A stretch of 39,848 nt of DNA from Oscillospiraceae bacterium (GTDB lineage: Bacteria > Bacillota > Clostridia > Oscillospirales > Oscillospiraceae), in assembly GCA_031290515.1 (NCBI GenBank), contig JAITNK010000026.1:1-39848 (forward strand), read 5' to 3'. Under the pieces are notes generated by a model. That model was not told the DNA's origin. It worked only from the letters and a program-made list of their open reading frames with translations, and searched no databases. Positions within the stretch are counted from its first letter, which is position 1, and the number at the start of each line of letters is the position of its first letter. A program made the translations under genes and the position numbers. Shown here piece by piece: positions 1 through 7,736 of this stretch.

Positions 1-20
1 GCGCGGGGACAGCCCCGCGC
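1..20 (-). terminator. Hairpin at window edge
   Basis: A perfect 8-bp inverted repeat (GCGCGGGG, loop ACAG, CCCCGCGC) lies 31 bases past the stop codon of the minus-strand zinc-ribbon gene. Any T tract would lie outside the window, so termination is only plausible. Confidence 0.4.
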
Positions 21-51
21 GCAGCTTTATTGTGATTGTCTGTGAATCCGC

Positions 52-1644
52 CTACTTCGCGGAGGGGAGGTTCAGCACCGTAATCAGCACCGCGGAAGCG
101 AGTCCGAGCACAAGCACCGCGTTGACCGTCAGCACGGTCACGAACGCGGCTCCGGAACGGCTTCCGGTTCGCTCGACGCGGTTTTTCGCGAGAAGTCTTA
201 GGATAATCGAAGCCGCAAGCGTGAGGATACCCGCGCCGAGTACGGCAAATCCGGTGAACATAACCGGCGACGAGAACGCCGCGGCGACACGCAGTACGGT
301 CGAGGACTCGAACTGCGAGGAAAACACGAGCGGCGCGAGACTGCCGAGCGTAAGCGGCAGTCCGACCGCGAGAAACGGCACCGACGACGCGAGCAGCGCG
401 CGGCGCGTTCTGCGGCGGTTCAGGTAGAAGATGTTGAACAGCACGAGAGCCGTCAGCGCGGCGGCGGCGATAAACGGGTACCACACGCCGAGCAGATACG
501 GTACGGCGGGGTTGATGTTTGCCTTTTCGAGGATCCCGTCAACGCTGTAGTCGTCGAGCAGACGGCTAAGCTCCTCGTCCTCTTCAAGCGCCTGTTCAAG
601 CTTTGCGTAGTCCCTGTCCGTAAGCTCGTATCCGGTTTCGCTCTTGATAAGTTTCGCGTTGTCCCGGACGAGCTTGACGATGTCTTCGCGGCTCAGCTTA
701 AAGTTGCCGTCGCCGTCGAACAACGCCTGCGCGTAGTCCGTGAAAAGCGCGGCGAGCTGCTCCTTGACCTCGTCTCCGGAGAGCAGTTCGAGTATTGCTT
801 CCGCGTTGATTTTCTCCTGCGCCTCGGCGGTCAGCGACTCGCGTATCTTTATGTCGATTTCGTTGTCGAACACGAATTCCTCGACAAGCGTCTCATAGCC
901 GACGGCGTCGAACAGCACGGCGAACGCGTCCGAGTCCGACAGTCCGGAAACGTAAACGCGCGCCAGCCACAGACCGGACGCGGCGAGAGTCGTGATAAAC
1001 AGCGCGACCGCAAGCAGCAAGGTGACGATTTTCAGTCCGGTTTTGCGCGGCGCGGGGGGAGGCGCGAATTCGTCGCCGTACAAATCGGCGTAGTCCGGAG
1101 TTTCGTCGCGGCGCGGCGCGGCGGGTTCACGAGCGACCGGCGGCTCCTCGGTGTAAAACGCGGGAACGGTGAGATTCGGCTCCGGACGGCGCACCGCGTC
1201 AACGTACTGCGGCGGCGCGGCGGCGACCGAAAACGCGGGTTCGCGCGCGCCGTAATCCGGCACCGGTGCCGGAGTGAAGCCGGACATACCCTCGGTAACG
1301 TTTTCGTCCGGAGGAACAGACTGCGGCGCGGCGTATTCAACCGGGACGGCAGGCGCGTCAGGTTCGGTTCGTCGCGGCGGCGGCGCGGCGGGCTTGCCGT
1401 GCGGAGTAAAAATCTCAGTTTCTTCCGCATAGTCGGCGTACGGCTCCGCGTACGTCACGGGTGCGGGAGGCTCCGCAAACGCCGGAGACGGCGGTGCGGG
1501 CGACTCCGCGTACGTTACGGGTGCGGGCGGCTCGGCAAACACCGGAGACGGCGGCGCGGGCGGCGGCGCGTCAAGTTTCGTTCCGCAGGTCGTGCAGAAT
1601 TTCGCGGTATCAGAAAGCGACGCGCCGCAATTTGTGCAAAACAA
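52..1644 (-). CDS. Zinc-ribbon, Pro/Ala-rich multi-pass membrane protein
   Basis: A 530-aa membrane protein of unknown function. The N-terminus is a zinc ribbon with cysteines C3, C6, C17 and C20. Residues 25-200 are Pro/Ala/Glu-rich and contain a repeated EPPAPVTYAE unit. One membrane helix follows at about 205-230, then an acidic, probably helical extracytoplasmic part (230-385) and four C-terminal helices. The start codon is TTG at 1644-1642, chosen because AGGGGG sits at ribosome-binding distance and the cysteine motif begins at residue 3. It lies 17 bases behind the next minus-strand zinc-ribbon gene and is probably co-transcribed with it. Zinc ribbon plus membrane domain is a common architecture of uncharacterised Firmicutes proteins; no role can be assigned. 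Confidence 0.85.
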   Translation of the reverse strand: MFCTNCGASLSDTAKFCTTCGTKLDAPPPAPPSPVFAEPPAPVTYAESPAPPSPAFAEPPAPVTYAEPYADYAEETEIFTPHGKPAAPPPRRTEPDAPAVPVEYAAPQSVPPDENVTEGMSGFTPAPVPDYGAREPAFSVAAAPPQYVDAVRRPEPNLTVPAFYTEEPPVAREPAAPRRDETPDYADLYGDEFAPPPAPRKTGLKIVTLLLAVALFITTLAASGLWLARVYVSGLSDSDAFAVLFDAVGYETLVEEFVFDNEIDIKIRESLTAEAQEKINAEAILELLSGDEVKEQLAALFTDYAQALFDGDGNFKLSREDIVKLVRDNAKLIKSETGYELTDRDYAKLEQALEEDEELSRLLDDYSVDGILEKANINPAVPYLLGVWYPFIAAAALTALVLFNIFYLNRRRTRRALLASSVPFLAVGLPLTLGSLAPLVFSSQFESSTVLRVAAAFSSPVMFTGFAVLGAGILTLAASIILRLLAKNRVERTGSRSGAAFVTVLTVNAVLVLGLASAVLITVLNLPSAK

Positions 1645-1661
1645 GTTCTCTACCCCCTATA

Positions 1662-3215
1662 TCAATAATCGAATTCTGTGAAGTTCTTGCCGTCAGAGCT
1701 TATGTAAGCGGAATCGCCGTCAATGTATACCCAGAAGCTGTCCGCGTAAACATAGTACACGTCGTCGCTGACCTTGGAGACCTTTGTACCCTTGCCGCCG
1801 TTTTTGGAAACGTACAGCTCGTCGTCCTCAATGTAGAAGCAGTCTCCGGTTTTGTAGAAGACCGCGAAGTCGGACGAGCTGTCAAGCTCCGCTATGGAGC
1901 CTTTCGCGGACTTGGAGCCGGTCTGGTACTTCAGATCTTTGTCGGTGGTGGAGTAGTAGAACGACTTCCCGTCGAGGCTCGGGGCAAAGTAGTAAACGTC
2001 GTCGTCGCAAAGCTCGACCGGCTTCGCGCCGCTCTTTGACGCGTTGACCCTGTACACGCTCTCTTTCTTGATATACAGGACGGTTTTGCCGTCCTTGCAG
2101 AGGAACGGACTTTTGATACTCGAGTCGATTTTTTCCGGAGTGTCGAGCTTTTTGTTCAGATAGCCGAGCGTGTCGCCGTCGTTGTATGTAACCGCGACGC
2201 CCTTGAAGCTCTTAACGCCCGAATATCCGTCGGGAATCAGCACGGAGGTGTCCGTCCGGAGCTTTTTGCCCTCTTTGCCGTTGACCGAGATATACGACGT
2301 GCCGCTTACGGAATAGATAACCTCGGTGCCGTCGGAATTGTATTCAGTGATGCTGCCCTCTTTGAGCGAAAGCGCGTCGCCCTTGCCGGACTTGACGTAC
2401 AGCTTGCTGTTTTTCGTATAATATATGTACTTTCCGCCGTCGGAGATAAGATTAGGCGACGCGTTCTTATCGAGCTTTTCGGACTTTTTGCCGTTCCAGA
2501 TGTAGCCGGTAAAGTCGCCGTCCTCATAGTCCGCGGTGTAGCCCACGGTCTTGCCGTCGGTCGAGATAACGTAACTGAGTACGCCCTCGGACGCGATTGT
2601 TTCCGCTTTTCCCTTGCCGCCGGTCGAATAGTTAAGCGTACCCTCGCTGTTTTCGCGGTCGGTGATGAAAGCGACGGCGGAGCCGGAATCGGCGAGGCTG
2701 AAGCTGTAAACGTCGTCGCTGATTTGCGTAGATTTGCCGCCGCTGATAAAATAGAGTGTTCCGGGGTCGCTGTAACCGGAGTCCTCCTCCTTGACGAGAG
2801 CGGCTGTGACTTTGCCGTCGAGACTGTAATCGTAGGTGTAGAGTTCGCCGTCGAGCTTGATTTCGGTCTTGCCGCTCAGATAAGTGACTTCGTCGTCGTC
2901 GGACTGGACGACAACCGGCAGCTGGTCGCGCTTAACGTAGTTGCCCGAGCCGCCGCCCTTGAACAGCGACGCGAGCAGGACGATAACGAGCACGAGAACG
3001 ACGACTCCGCCCGCGCCGATTGCGAGCGTCTTGGGTTTGACCGGAAGCCGGGACAGGAACGATTTCTTGCCGCTGCCGGCGGGGAAATCGTCGGCGCGGC
3101 TCTCCGGTGCGAACTCCGAGGGCGCGGAGCCGTCCGACTGTTCGACCGGGGAGCTGCAATTGCCGCAGAACTTTGCGCCGTCCGGGAGGTCGGCGCCGCA
3201 TACTTTGCATTTCAT
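1662..3215 (-). CDS. Zinc-ribbon membrane-anchored beta-propeller-like protein
   Basis: A 517-aa protein. A zinc ribbon (C3, C6, C17, C20) is followed by a short acidic linker, a basic stretch, a single membrane helix at about 63-86 and a large extracytoplasmic domain. That domain consists of repeated short beta-strand units of the type LDGK-x-V-x-Y, SLADSGS and YYTKNSK, as in TolB-like or DUF5050-like beta-propellers. The ATG start has AAGGAG eight bases upstream. It is the first gene of a two-gene operon with the other zinc-ribbon protein. The cytoplasmic ribbon with an outside propeller suggests a sensor or scaffold; this is inference and the ligand is unknown. Confidence 0.85.
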   Translation of the reverse strand: MKCKVCGADLPDGAKFCGNCSSPVEQSDGSAPSEFAPESRADDFPAGSGKKSFLSRLPVKPKTLAIGAGGVVVLVLVIVLLASLFKGGGSGNYVKRDQLPVVVQSDDDEVTYLSGKTEIKLDGELYTYDYSLDGKVTAALVKEEDSGYSDPGTLYFISGGKSTQISDDVYSFSLADSGSAVAFITDRENSEGTLNYSTGGKGKAETIASEGVLSYVISTDGKTVGYTADYEDGDFTGYIWNGKKSEKLDKNASPNLISDGGKYIYYTKNSKLYVKSGKGDALSLKEGSITEYNSDGTEVIYSVSGTSYISVNGKEGKKLRTDTSVLIPDGYSGVKSFKGVAVTYNDGDTLGYLNKKLDTPEKIDSSIKSPFLCKDGKTVLYIKKESVYRVNASKSGAKPVELCDDDVYYFAPSLDGKSFYYSTTDKDLKYQTGSKSAKGSIAELDSSSDFAVFYKTGDCFYIEDDELYVSKNGGKGTKVSKVSDDVYYVYADSFWVYIDGDSAYISSDGKNFTEFDY

Positions 3216-3286
3216 AACTAAAAACTCCTTTTTTATAAGCCGCTCTTTTAATGATGCGGCGTTATTGACTGTAGAGGCGTAATCGC

Positions 3287-3303
3287 GTCCCCGCGCCGGG
3301 GAC
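3287..3303 (-). terminator. Hairpin behind lipoprotein gene
   Basis: A perfect 7-bp inverted repeat (GTCCCCG, loop CGC, CGGGGAC) directly abuts the stop codon of the minus-strand lipoprotein gene. No clear T run follows, so it is a weak terminator call and may instead stabilise the mRNA 3' end. Confidence 0.35.
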
Positions 3304-4608
3304 CTAAGCGACGGGAGGCTTCGCCGACCGGGCGGATGCCGACCAGGCGGATAGTAAAGTAAACCACGCTTTCAGCGGCTCGGCGTCCGCGGCGAAACGC
3401 TCGCCGCGCGCGGTGTTCTCCGCGTCCGTACTGTCGGTCGGGTTCCACGCGTTCGCAGGGTCGAAAGACGGTACGACGACCGCCGCCGCGCCGGGTTTAA
3501 GCGTCGCCGTGAGCTTGAACAGCTCCGCGCCGTAGGCTTTGACCGAAGCCGCAACCGAAAGCGCGCCGTCTGTCTCCGCGATATTCGCGGCAAGCTCAAA
3601 CCGCGTCCGCGAGTTCTCGGTAAGCGTCGCCTCGAAAGACGCGTTGCTGCCGTCAAGACTTCCGGACGCGTACAGCGACGTGCCGTCCGCGTCGGCGGTC
3701 AGCTCGAAGCCCGCGAAGCCGGGTTCAAGCGACGAGAAAGTGAACTCCGCCGCGGGAAGCTCTTCGCCGTCGAGCCGAAGCCCGAACACCGCGAGTCTGC
3801 CGCCGATAAGTCCGTAAGACACGGTAGCGGTCGCGTCGTATGCGTCAAGCCCGCCGCTTCCGAGAGTTTCGTTGATTGCGTCGAGTTGTTTTTCAAGCTC
3901 GGCGGTTACGTCGAAGCCGGGTATGGACAAACCGTCCGCAAAGCCGGTCAGAACGCCGCTCTGAAGCAGAGTTTCAAGCGTTACGCGAGCTGTTTCGGCG
4001 GCGAGCCGCGCGTCGATTTTAACGGTGTACAGGTCAACTTCGGCGGTGTTGCCGAACCTGTCGCTGACGGAAAAACCGGTTTCGACGGTCTGATTTTCCT
4101 CGAACAGGGGCAAAAGCCCGTCCGAGAGCGACTGAAACAACGCCGCAAGCTCGCCGGGGTCAAGCTCCGGAAGTTCCTGCGGGTACGATGCGAGCGCGGC
4201 GGATAAATCGTCCGCCGAGAGCCGGACGTAAACGTCCGAAAGCTCCGGGAACGCGGCGTACGCGACTCCGCCGTCCGCCGCGAGCTGTCCGCGAATCGTG
4301 CCGCCCGGAGAGATGAAATTCAGCTCCGCGAAAGCCTTTGCGGCGGAAATGTCAAGCGTGCCCGCGACGGATACCGTTCCGCCGGAGAAGAGCGCGCCGC
4401 CGAGTTCCGCCGTGAATTCGACCGCCGCACCCGCGGTAATCGCCTCCGCTGCGGACTGAAGCGCGGTCTTTTTCGACAGCTCCGCGCCGACCGGGGGCGC
4501 GGTGTCGGAAACGGACGGGGCTTCGGGGACTTCCGCGTCCTTTTTCGCGCAGGACGCGAGCGCGAACAGCATTGCGAGCGCGAGGACGACCGCTATAGTT
4601 TTCTTCAC
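3304..4608 (-). CDS. Predicted lipoprotein of unknown function
   Basis: A 434-aa secreted lipoprotein. The signal peptide ends in the lipobox LASC with the lipidated cysteine at C20. The mature part is rich in Ala, Glu, Leu and Ser, with alternating predicted beta strands (for example AGTLDISAAKAFAEL and DVYVRLSADDLSAAL) resembling the secreted beta-rich lipoproteins of Clostridia; I recognise no domain. The start is GTG at 4608-4606 with GGAGG correctly spaced. It has its own consensus promoter at 4693-4721. The last residues, ARSAKPPVA, are encoded by a copy of the dispersed palindromic repeat, so the C-terminus appears to have been replaced or extended by repeat DNA. Confidence 0.85.
   Translation of the reverse strand: MKKTIAVVLALAMLFALASCAKKDAEVPEAPSVSDTAPPVGAELSKKTALQSAAEAITAGAAVEFTAELGGALFSGGTVSVAGTLDISAAKAFAELNFISPGGTIRGQLAADGGVAYAAFPELSDVYVRLSADDLSAALASYPQELPELDPGELAALFQSLSDGLLPLFEENQTVETGFSVSDRFGNTAEVDLYTVKIDARLAAETARVTLETLLQSGVLTGFADGLSIPGFDVTAELEKQLDAINETLGSGGLDAYDATATVSYGLIGGRLAVFGLRLDGEELPAAEFTFSSLEPGFAGFELTADADGTSLYASGSLDGSNASFEATLTENSRTRFELAANIAETDGALSVAASVKAYGAELFKLTATLKPGAAAVVVPSFDPANAWNPTDSTDAENTARGERFAADAEPLKAWFTLLSAWSASARSAKPPVA
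3308..3336 (+). repeat. Palindromic repeat copy inside lipoprotein gene 3' end
   Basis: A copy of the dispersed hairpin repeat (core CGGGAGGCTTCGCCGACCG). It is read on the opposite strand as the C-terminal codons of the lipoprotein gene. Confidence 0.75.
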
Positions 4609-4692
4609 AATAATACCTCCGTTTATTCGGCAAATCGCCGCCGGATATTTCGCGGCGCGCCCGCCGCGAGGTTAATTGACACTTTACCCATA

Positions 4693-4721
4693 ATTATACA
4701 ACGAAATACGTCGGTTGTCAA
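4693..4721 (-). promoter_or_regulatory. Sigma-A promoter of lipoprotein gene
   Basis: On the minus strand a perfect -35 TTGACA (4721-4716), a 17-base spacer and a perfect -10 TATAAT (4698-4693) lie about 85 bases before the GTG start. Confidence 0.9.
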
Positions 4722-4744
4722 CGAATAATCGACACAAAAAAGCG

Positions 4745-4773
4745 TTGCAAACCTCGTCCGCCTGTGGTATAAT
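4745..4773 (+). promoter_or_regulatory. Sigma-A promoter with extended -10
   Basis: TTGCAA, a 17-base spacer ending in TGTGG, then TATAAT (4768-4773). The TGTG element immediately before the -10 is the Gram-positive TRTG extension. The predicted transcript starts at the foot of the hairpin at 4778-4809 and runs toward the PLMP-like gene. Confidence 0.8.
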
Positions 4774-4840
4774 ATCCGCAGACCGCCGGGCAAAGCCCTT
4801 CGGGTCTGCTCAAGATTATATACCGCGGCGGCACTTCGTG

Positions 4841-4853
4841 CCTGTGGTATAAT
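4841..4853 (+). repeat. Duplicated extended -10 element
   Basis: The 13-base string CCTGTGGTATAAT at 4761-4773 recurs here exactly, 80 bases downstream. The second copy has no recognisable -35 box; it could be a weak extended -10 promoter or a remnant of a duplication. Confidence 0.6.
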
Positions 4854-4943
4854 GCCACCGGACAGGGGACGGCACCCATTACGAAAAACAGCGTCCGCAC
4901 ATTAAACCGCAGACGCGTCACTGTGCGAGCTTGCGAGTACGGA

Positions 4944-4971
4944 GCGACGGGAGGCTTTGCCGACCGAGCGG
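4944..4971 (+). repeat. Palindromic repeat copy (solo)
   Basis: A copy of the dispersed hairpin repeat with TTT in the loop (GGC-TTT-GCC), just upstream of the composite copy at 4981-5052. Confidence 0.75.
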
Positions 4972-4974
4972 TTA

Positions 4975-5790
4975 ATGGCATTTCGGCAAAGGCGCGTCAC
5001 GCCCGCCGTTTTGCCGAAACTTGAGCGTCGGGAGGCTTTGCCGACCGAGCGGTTAACAAGGGGGGTTGCACCCATCGAAAAGAATCGCAGGGAGAGCGGC
5101 GCGGCAAAGACCGTCGCCGTAACGGACGAGTTCGGAATCGCATACGAGCCGACGTACCCGAAAAGGGCGCGCGGACTCGTGAAAAGCGGTCGGGCGCGTT
5201 ACATTAACGAAAAAACAATATGCCTGACGCGTCCGCCGGAATTAAAAACGGAGGACGACAAAATGTCGAACAATAATAAGACCGCCGAAACGGGCGAAAA
5301 CACCGTATACACAGCGGAACCGCAGGAAAACGCAGTACCCGCCGCCGAGGTCGCGCAGGCGGCGCAGTCTGCCGAAATAGTCAAACGTCTGGACGCGATA
5401 ACCGCGGACAACGCGCGGCTGAAACGTATGTACGCCGGCGGGAATACGCCGCGAACCGAGGCGGAGGACGACGACTGGCAGTCCGGCGACGATGTACAGT
5501 CGCTGCGCGAGCAGATGGTGTGGAAAGCGCAGATTCGCAGTAACTTTGAGAACTGGGCTAAGAGTTACATCGATTACTCTCCGGGCGACTACGCGGTTGC
5601 GCGGAAAAGTTTCGCGCAACTCACGAGGATTGAGCTGATGCTGAACCCGGATGTCCCGTCGCACAACGAGCTGTCGAAAGCGTTGAGCGACGCGACCGAG
5701 GGCAGGTCGGCGGACGACTTCGGCAAAAATTCGCAAACTGTTTACGAGATAACGCAAATCGTGAAGCGGGTGCTGAACGAGCCGCGGTAA
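4975..5790 (+). CDS. Protein with IscB PLMP-like segment, unknown function
   Basis: From the ATG at 4975 this frame encodes 271 aa, but the true start is uncertain because the first ~35 codons are repeat DNA. At 5107-5226 it encodes a segment matching the shape of the PLMP domain of IscB-type proteins: VTD-x-x-G, then EPTYPKRARGLVKSGRARY and a final TICL. IscB proteins carry G-x-P-L-M-P-T-x-P-x-RAR-x-LL-x-x-GKA. There is no RuvC or HNH domain here. The remainder is acidic and helical and ends in a compact domain (WAKSYIDYSPGDYAVARKSFAQL). A strong Shine-Dalgarno sequence, GGAGG, and an in-frame ATG at 5263 offer an internal start giving a 175-aa form without the PLMP-like part. I recall similar KRARGLVKKGRARF segments in proteins of gut Clostridia, but know no function. 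Confidence 0.6.
   Translation: MAFRQRRVTPAVLPKLERREALPTERLTRGVAPIEKNRRESGAAKTVAVTDEFGIAYEPTYPKRARGLVKSGRARYINEKTICLTRPPELKTEDDKMSNNNKTAETGENTVYTAEPQENAVPAAEVAQAAQSAEIVKRLDAITADNARLKRMYAGGNTPRTEAEDDDWQSGDDVQSLREQMVWKAQIRSNFENWAKSYIDYSPGDYAVARKSFAQLTRIELMLNPDVPSHNELSKALSDATEGRSADDFGKNSQTVYEITQIVKRVLNEPR
4981..5052 (+). repeat. Two-hairpin composite repeat, copy 1
   Basis: First hairpin: outer arms TTTCGGCAAA (4981-4990) and TTTGCCGAAA (5010-5019), inner arms GGCG and CGCC. Second hairpin: a copy of the dispersed palindromic repeat (5025-5052). Related composites of 75 and 74 nt lie at 15284 and 24263. Confidence 0.75.
5252..5265 (+). promoter_or_regulatory. Internal ribosome binding site
   Basis: GGAGG followed by eight bases and ATG (5263) lies inside the PLMP-like frame. 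It is the best translation start in this locus and suggests either a short product or two nested products. Confidence 0.6.
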
Positions 5791-5803
5791 CCGAACAACA
5801 AAC

Positions 5804-5831
5804 AACGGCGCAGTCGTATGACTGCGCCGTT
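5804..5831. terminator. Bidirectional terminator
   Basis: A perfect 12-bp inverted repeat (arms AACGGCGCAGTC and GACTGCGCCGTT, loop GTAT) between two convergent genes. The T-rich side (GTTTGTTGTT) follows it on the minus strand. Confidence 0.8.
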
Positions 5832-5844
5832 GACCGTTGCGTCT

Positions 5845-6255
5845 CTAAAACGTCACTGTTTTCGGTTCGCCGAAGAGCGACTCGAACTTCGCCGTCGCGT
5901 CCGCGAGGTATACGACGTGCGTCTTGTCGTCGTCCGCCGAGAACCAGTCGCGCAGCAGCGGATTCGCGTCAATCATACTCTGCTTCGGAGCGATCCGGTC
6001 GTCGTTCACCGCGCGCGCGCTGATACGGCACCAGACCTCTCCGTCGTAGGCGATAAGCTCGACGTTGCCGTTCGCGAAAAGCTGACGCGACACGTCCTTA
6101 GTCTTGTTCGTTTGCAGATAGATTCTGCCCTCGAACAAGTCGGTGTTGCTGAAAATACGGACGCGCGGCAGGTCGCCGTCCGTCGTCGCGAGATAGAAAT
6201 TCCCGACCTTTTTCAGGAAGTCATACACTTCCCGCACGGATTCGTTTGCGTTCAT
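5845..6255 (-). CDS. Pyridoxamine 5'-phosphate oxidase-family flavoprotein
   Basis: A 136-aa protein with the split-barrel fold of the PPOX-like FMN-binding family. Visible signatures are the N-terminal helix followed by VGNFYLATTDGDLPRVRIF, then a strand pair GRIYLQTNKTKDVSRQL and NVELIAYDGEVWCRISA. The length fits small single-domain members that bind FMN or a related cofactor. It is not a clear PdxH, because the substrate-binding C-terminal motif is absent. Its ATG directly follows the TGA stop of the upstream regulator gene (TGAATG), so translation is coupled. The natural substrate is unknown; some relatives reduce flavins or xenobiotics. Confidence 0.85.
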   Translation of the reverse strand: MNANESVREVYDFLKKVGNFYLATTDGDLPRVRIFSNTDLFEGRIYLQTNKTKDVSRQLFANGNVELIAYDGEVWCRISARAVNDDRIAPKQSMIDANPLLRDWFSADDDKTHVVYLADATAKFESLFGEPKTVTF

Positions 6256-7506
6256 TCAGTTCACCGCCGATTTGAAAGTCGGAGTTAACGGTTCGAGGTC
6301 CGCGCCGCCGAGGTCAAGCACGTTCGGAATGACCGGGCGCAGCATATAGACAAGGTTCGCGAAATTCGTCTTAGCCGACGAACGGTAGTTTTTGAGTATG
6401 CGCTGAAGCACCATTTCGCCGGTCTCGTATGTGGTCGCCGGGAGCAGCGCGAGATACTGCATAGGGCTGTACCGGGTGAACAAATCGCCGACGCGCAGCG
6501 AGGTTTTGATTACCGACCGCAGACGCTCCATCGTGTCGTCCATCTGAACGTTGAGCTTTGAGGGTTCGTCCTTTGAAACGTCGCGCCTGAGCGTCAGCAG
6601 GCAGACGTACACAACCTGCCCGGTGCGCGCCGCTGTGCGCGCTTCAAGCTGGTATATGTTACGGAACGCCTCAAGGTCGCAGTAAAAGCCGCCGGACGCG
6701 AGTCCGGATTCTTTCATTTCGTTTATCACGTCGTCAATGCTGTCCGCGACTTCGTAGGACGAGCGGGCAATCGAGCGGTACAGCGCGGTAAGCTCCGCCG
6801 ACGGCGACACGCCGAGCTTCGAGTAAAACAAACCCGACAGGTACGAATAATGTTCGAGTGCCTGACGGCGCATTCCGCGTTCGAGCATAGACGCGAGATA
6901 GCGGTAGTGCAACGCTTCCTCGAACTGTTCGAGCGCGATTGCGCGGCGGCAGATTTCGACCGCCTCCTCGAAGCGTTTGTCTTCGGAGAGCAGGTCGGCG
7001 GCTTCGCACACCGCCTCGACGTAGCGGCTGCGGTACCTTGCGGACACCGGCATAACCCAGATTTCAAGCGCGTTCGTCGGCAGAAACTCGCCTTTGTAGC
7101 AGTCGATAGCTTCAAGCAGCAGCCTTATTTTGTCGCCGCGCTGTGCGACGGCGGCTTCGGCGAGCTTTCCGTCGAACAGTTCGTAGTCGCTTTCGACGGT
7201 CTCGTCCGGGTCGAACGTGTACGCGCCGCCGCGGAACATAATGACCCGCCGCGCGTCCGGAACGCCGCACAGTTCGAGGGCTTCGCGCGTTCTGAACAGC
7301 ACCATTTTCAGCGTGTTGTCGGGATTGTCGATTTCGCGGTCGCCCCAGAGTACTTCGATAATGGCTTCTTTCGTGAGACTTCTTCTGCGGTTTGCCACCA
7401 GATACGCGAGCAGATTCAACAGACGTTTCGAGCGCATAAGCTGCGCCGTAACGTCTGTGCCGTTGTATTTGACGGAAAACGTTCCGAAAGTGCGAATTTC
7501 GAACAC
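6256..7506 (-). CDS. BTAD (SARP-like) transcriptional regulator with degenerate GGDEF-like domain
   Basis: A 416-aa regulator. Residues 1-95 form an OmpR-type winged helix (FEIRTFGTFSV, then LLNLLAYLVANRRRSLTKEAIIEVLW split over helices). Residues ~100-245 are the helical bacterial transcriptional activation domain with TPR-like units. Residues ~270-416 resemble a diguanylate cyclase fold in which RYSPMQYLALLP stands where RYGGDEF-x-x-LLP is expected, so catalysis should be lost. I chose the GTG at 7506 because AGGAG lies ten bases upstream and the protein then begins at the first strand of the winged helix; a longer frame reaches 7593 without a ribosome site. It is co-transcribed with the PPOX-family gene and may control it or respond to its cofactor. 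Confidence 0.85.
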   Translation of the reverse strand: MFEIRTFGTFSVKYNGTDVTAQLMRSKRLLNLLAYLVANRRRSLTKEAIIEVLWGDREIDNPDNTLKMVLFRTREALELCGVPDARRVIMFRGGAYTFDPDETVESDYELFDGKLAEAAVAQRGDKIRLLLEAIDCYKGEFLPTNALEIWVMPVSARYRSRYVEAVCEAADLLSEDKRFEEAVEICRRAIALEQFEEALHYRYLASMLERGMRRQALEHYSYLSGLFYSKLGVSPSAELTALYRSIARSSYEVADSIDDVINEMKESGLASGGFYCDLEAFRNIYQLEARTAARTGQVVYVCLLTLRRDVSKDEPSKLNVQMDDTMERLRSVIKTSLRVGDLFTRYSPMQYLALLPATTYETGEMVLQRILKNYRSSAKTNFANLVYMLRPVIPNVLDLGGADLEPLTPTFKSAVN

Positions 7507-7574
7507 TATGCCGGTACTCCTATACACAAACTGCGAATGAGCGCGAAATGTAACCGGATATGTAACTACACCAT

Positions 7575-7603
7575 AATTTAGCACAAAAATCAAAATTATG
7601 CAA
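7575..7603 (-). promoter_or_regulatory. Promoter of BTAD regulator operon
   Basis: On the minus strand TTGCAT (7603-7598), a 17-base spacer ending in TTGTGC, and TAAATT (7580-7575). The TGTG extension matches other promoters in this window. Confidence 0.7.
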
Positions 7604-7736
7604 GCGTTTTACGGAACAAAAGCCGTAAAAATTTATTAACCGCTATGCCTGCGAAGTATTCCGCGCTAAAAGCTGCGGCAAAACGACGGTTGCGGGAGCC
7701 GCTGCCGTGCCGGAACCCTGTCTCGGACCGCGGCAG

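Larger units (their letters stand above)
4609..4974. other. Divergent promoter region with structured leader
   Basis: No convincing gene. The region holds the minus-strand lipoprotein promoter, a plus-strand promoter, a second extended -10 element, several hairpins and a solo repeat copy. Hairpins include arms 4778-4784 and 4803-4809 (GCAGACC with GGTCTGC) enclosing GGGC-AAA-GCCC, and GGCAC-TTC-GTGCC near 4829-4841. Confidence 0.6.
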
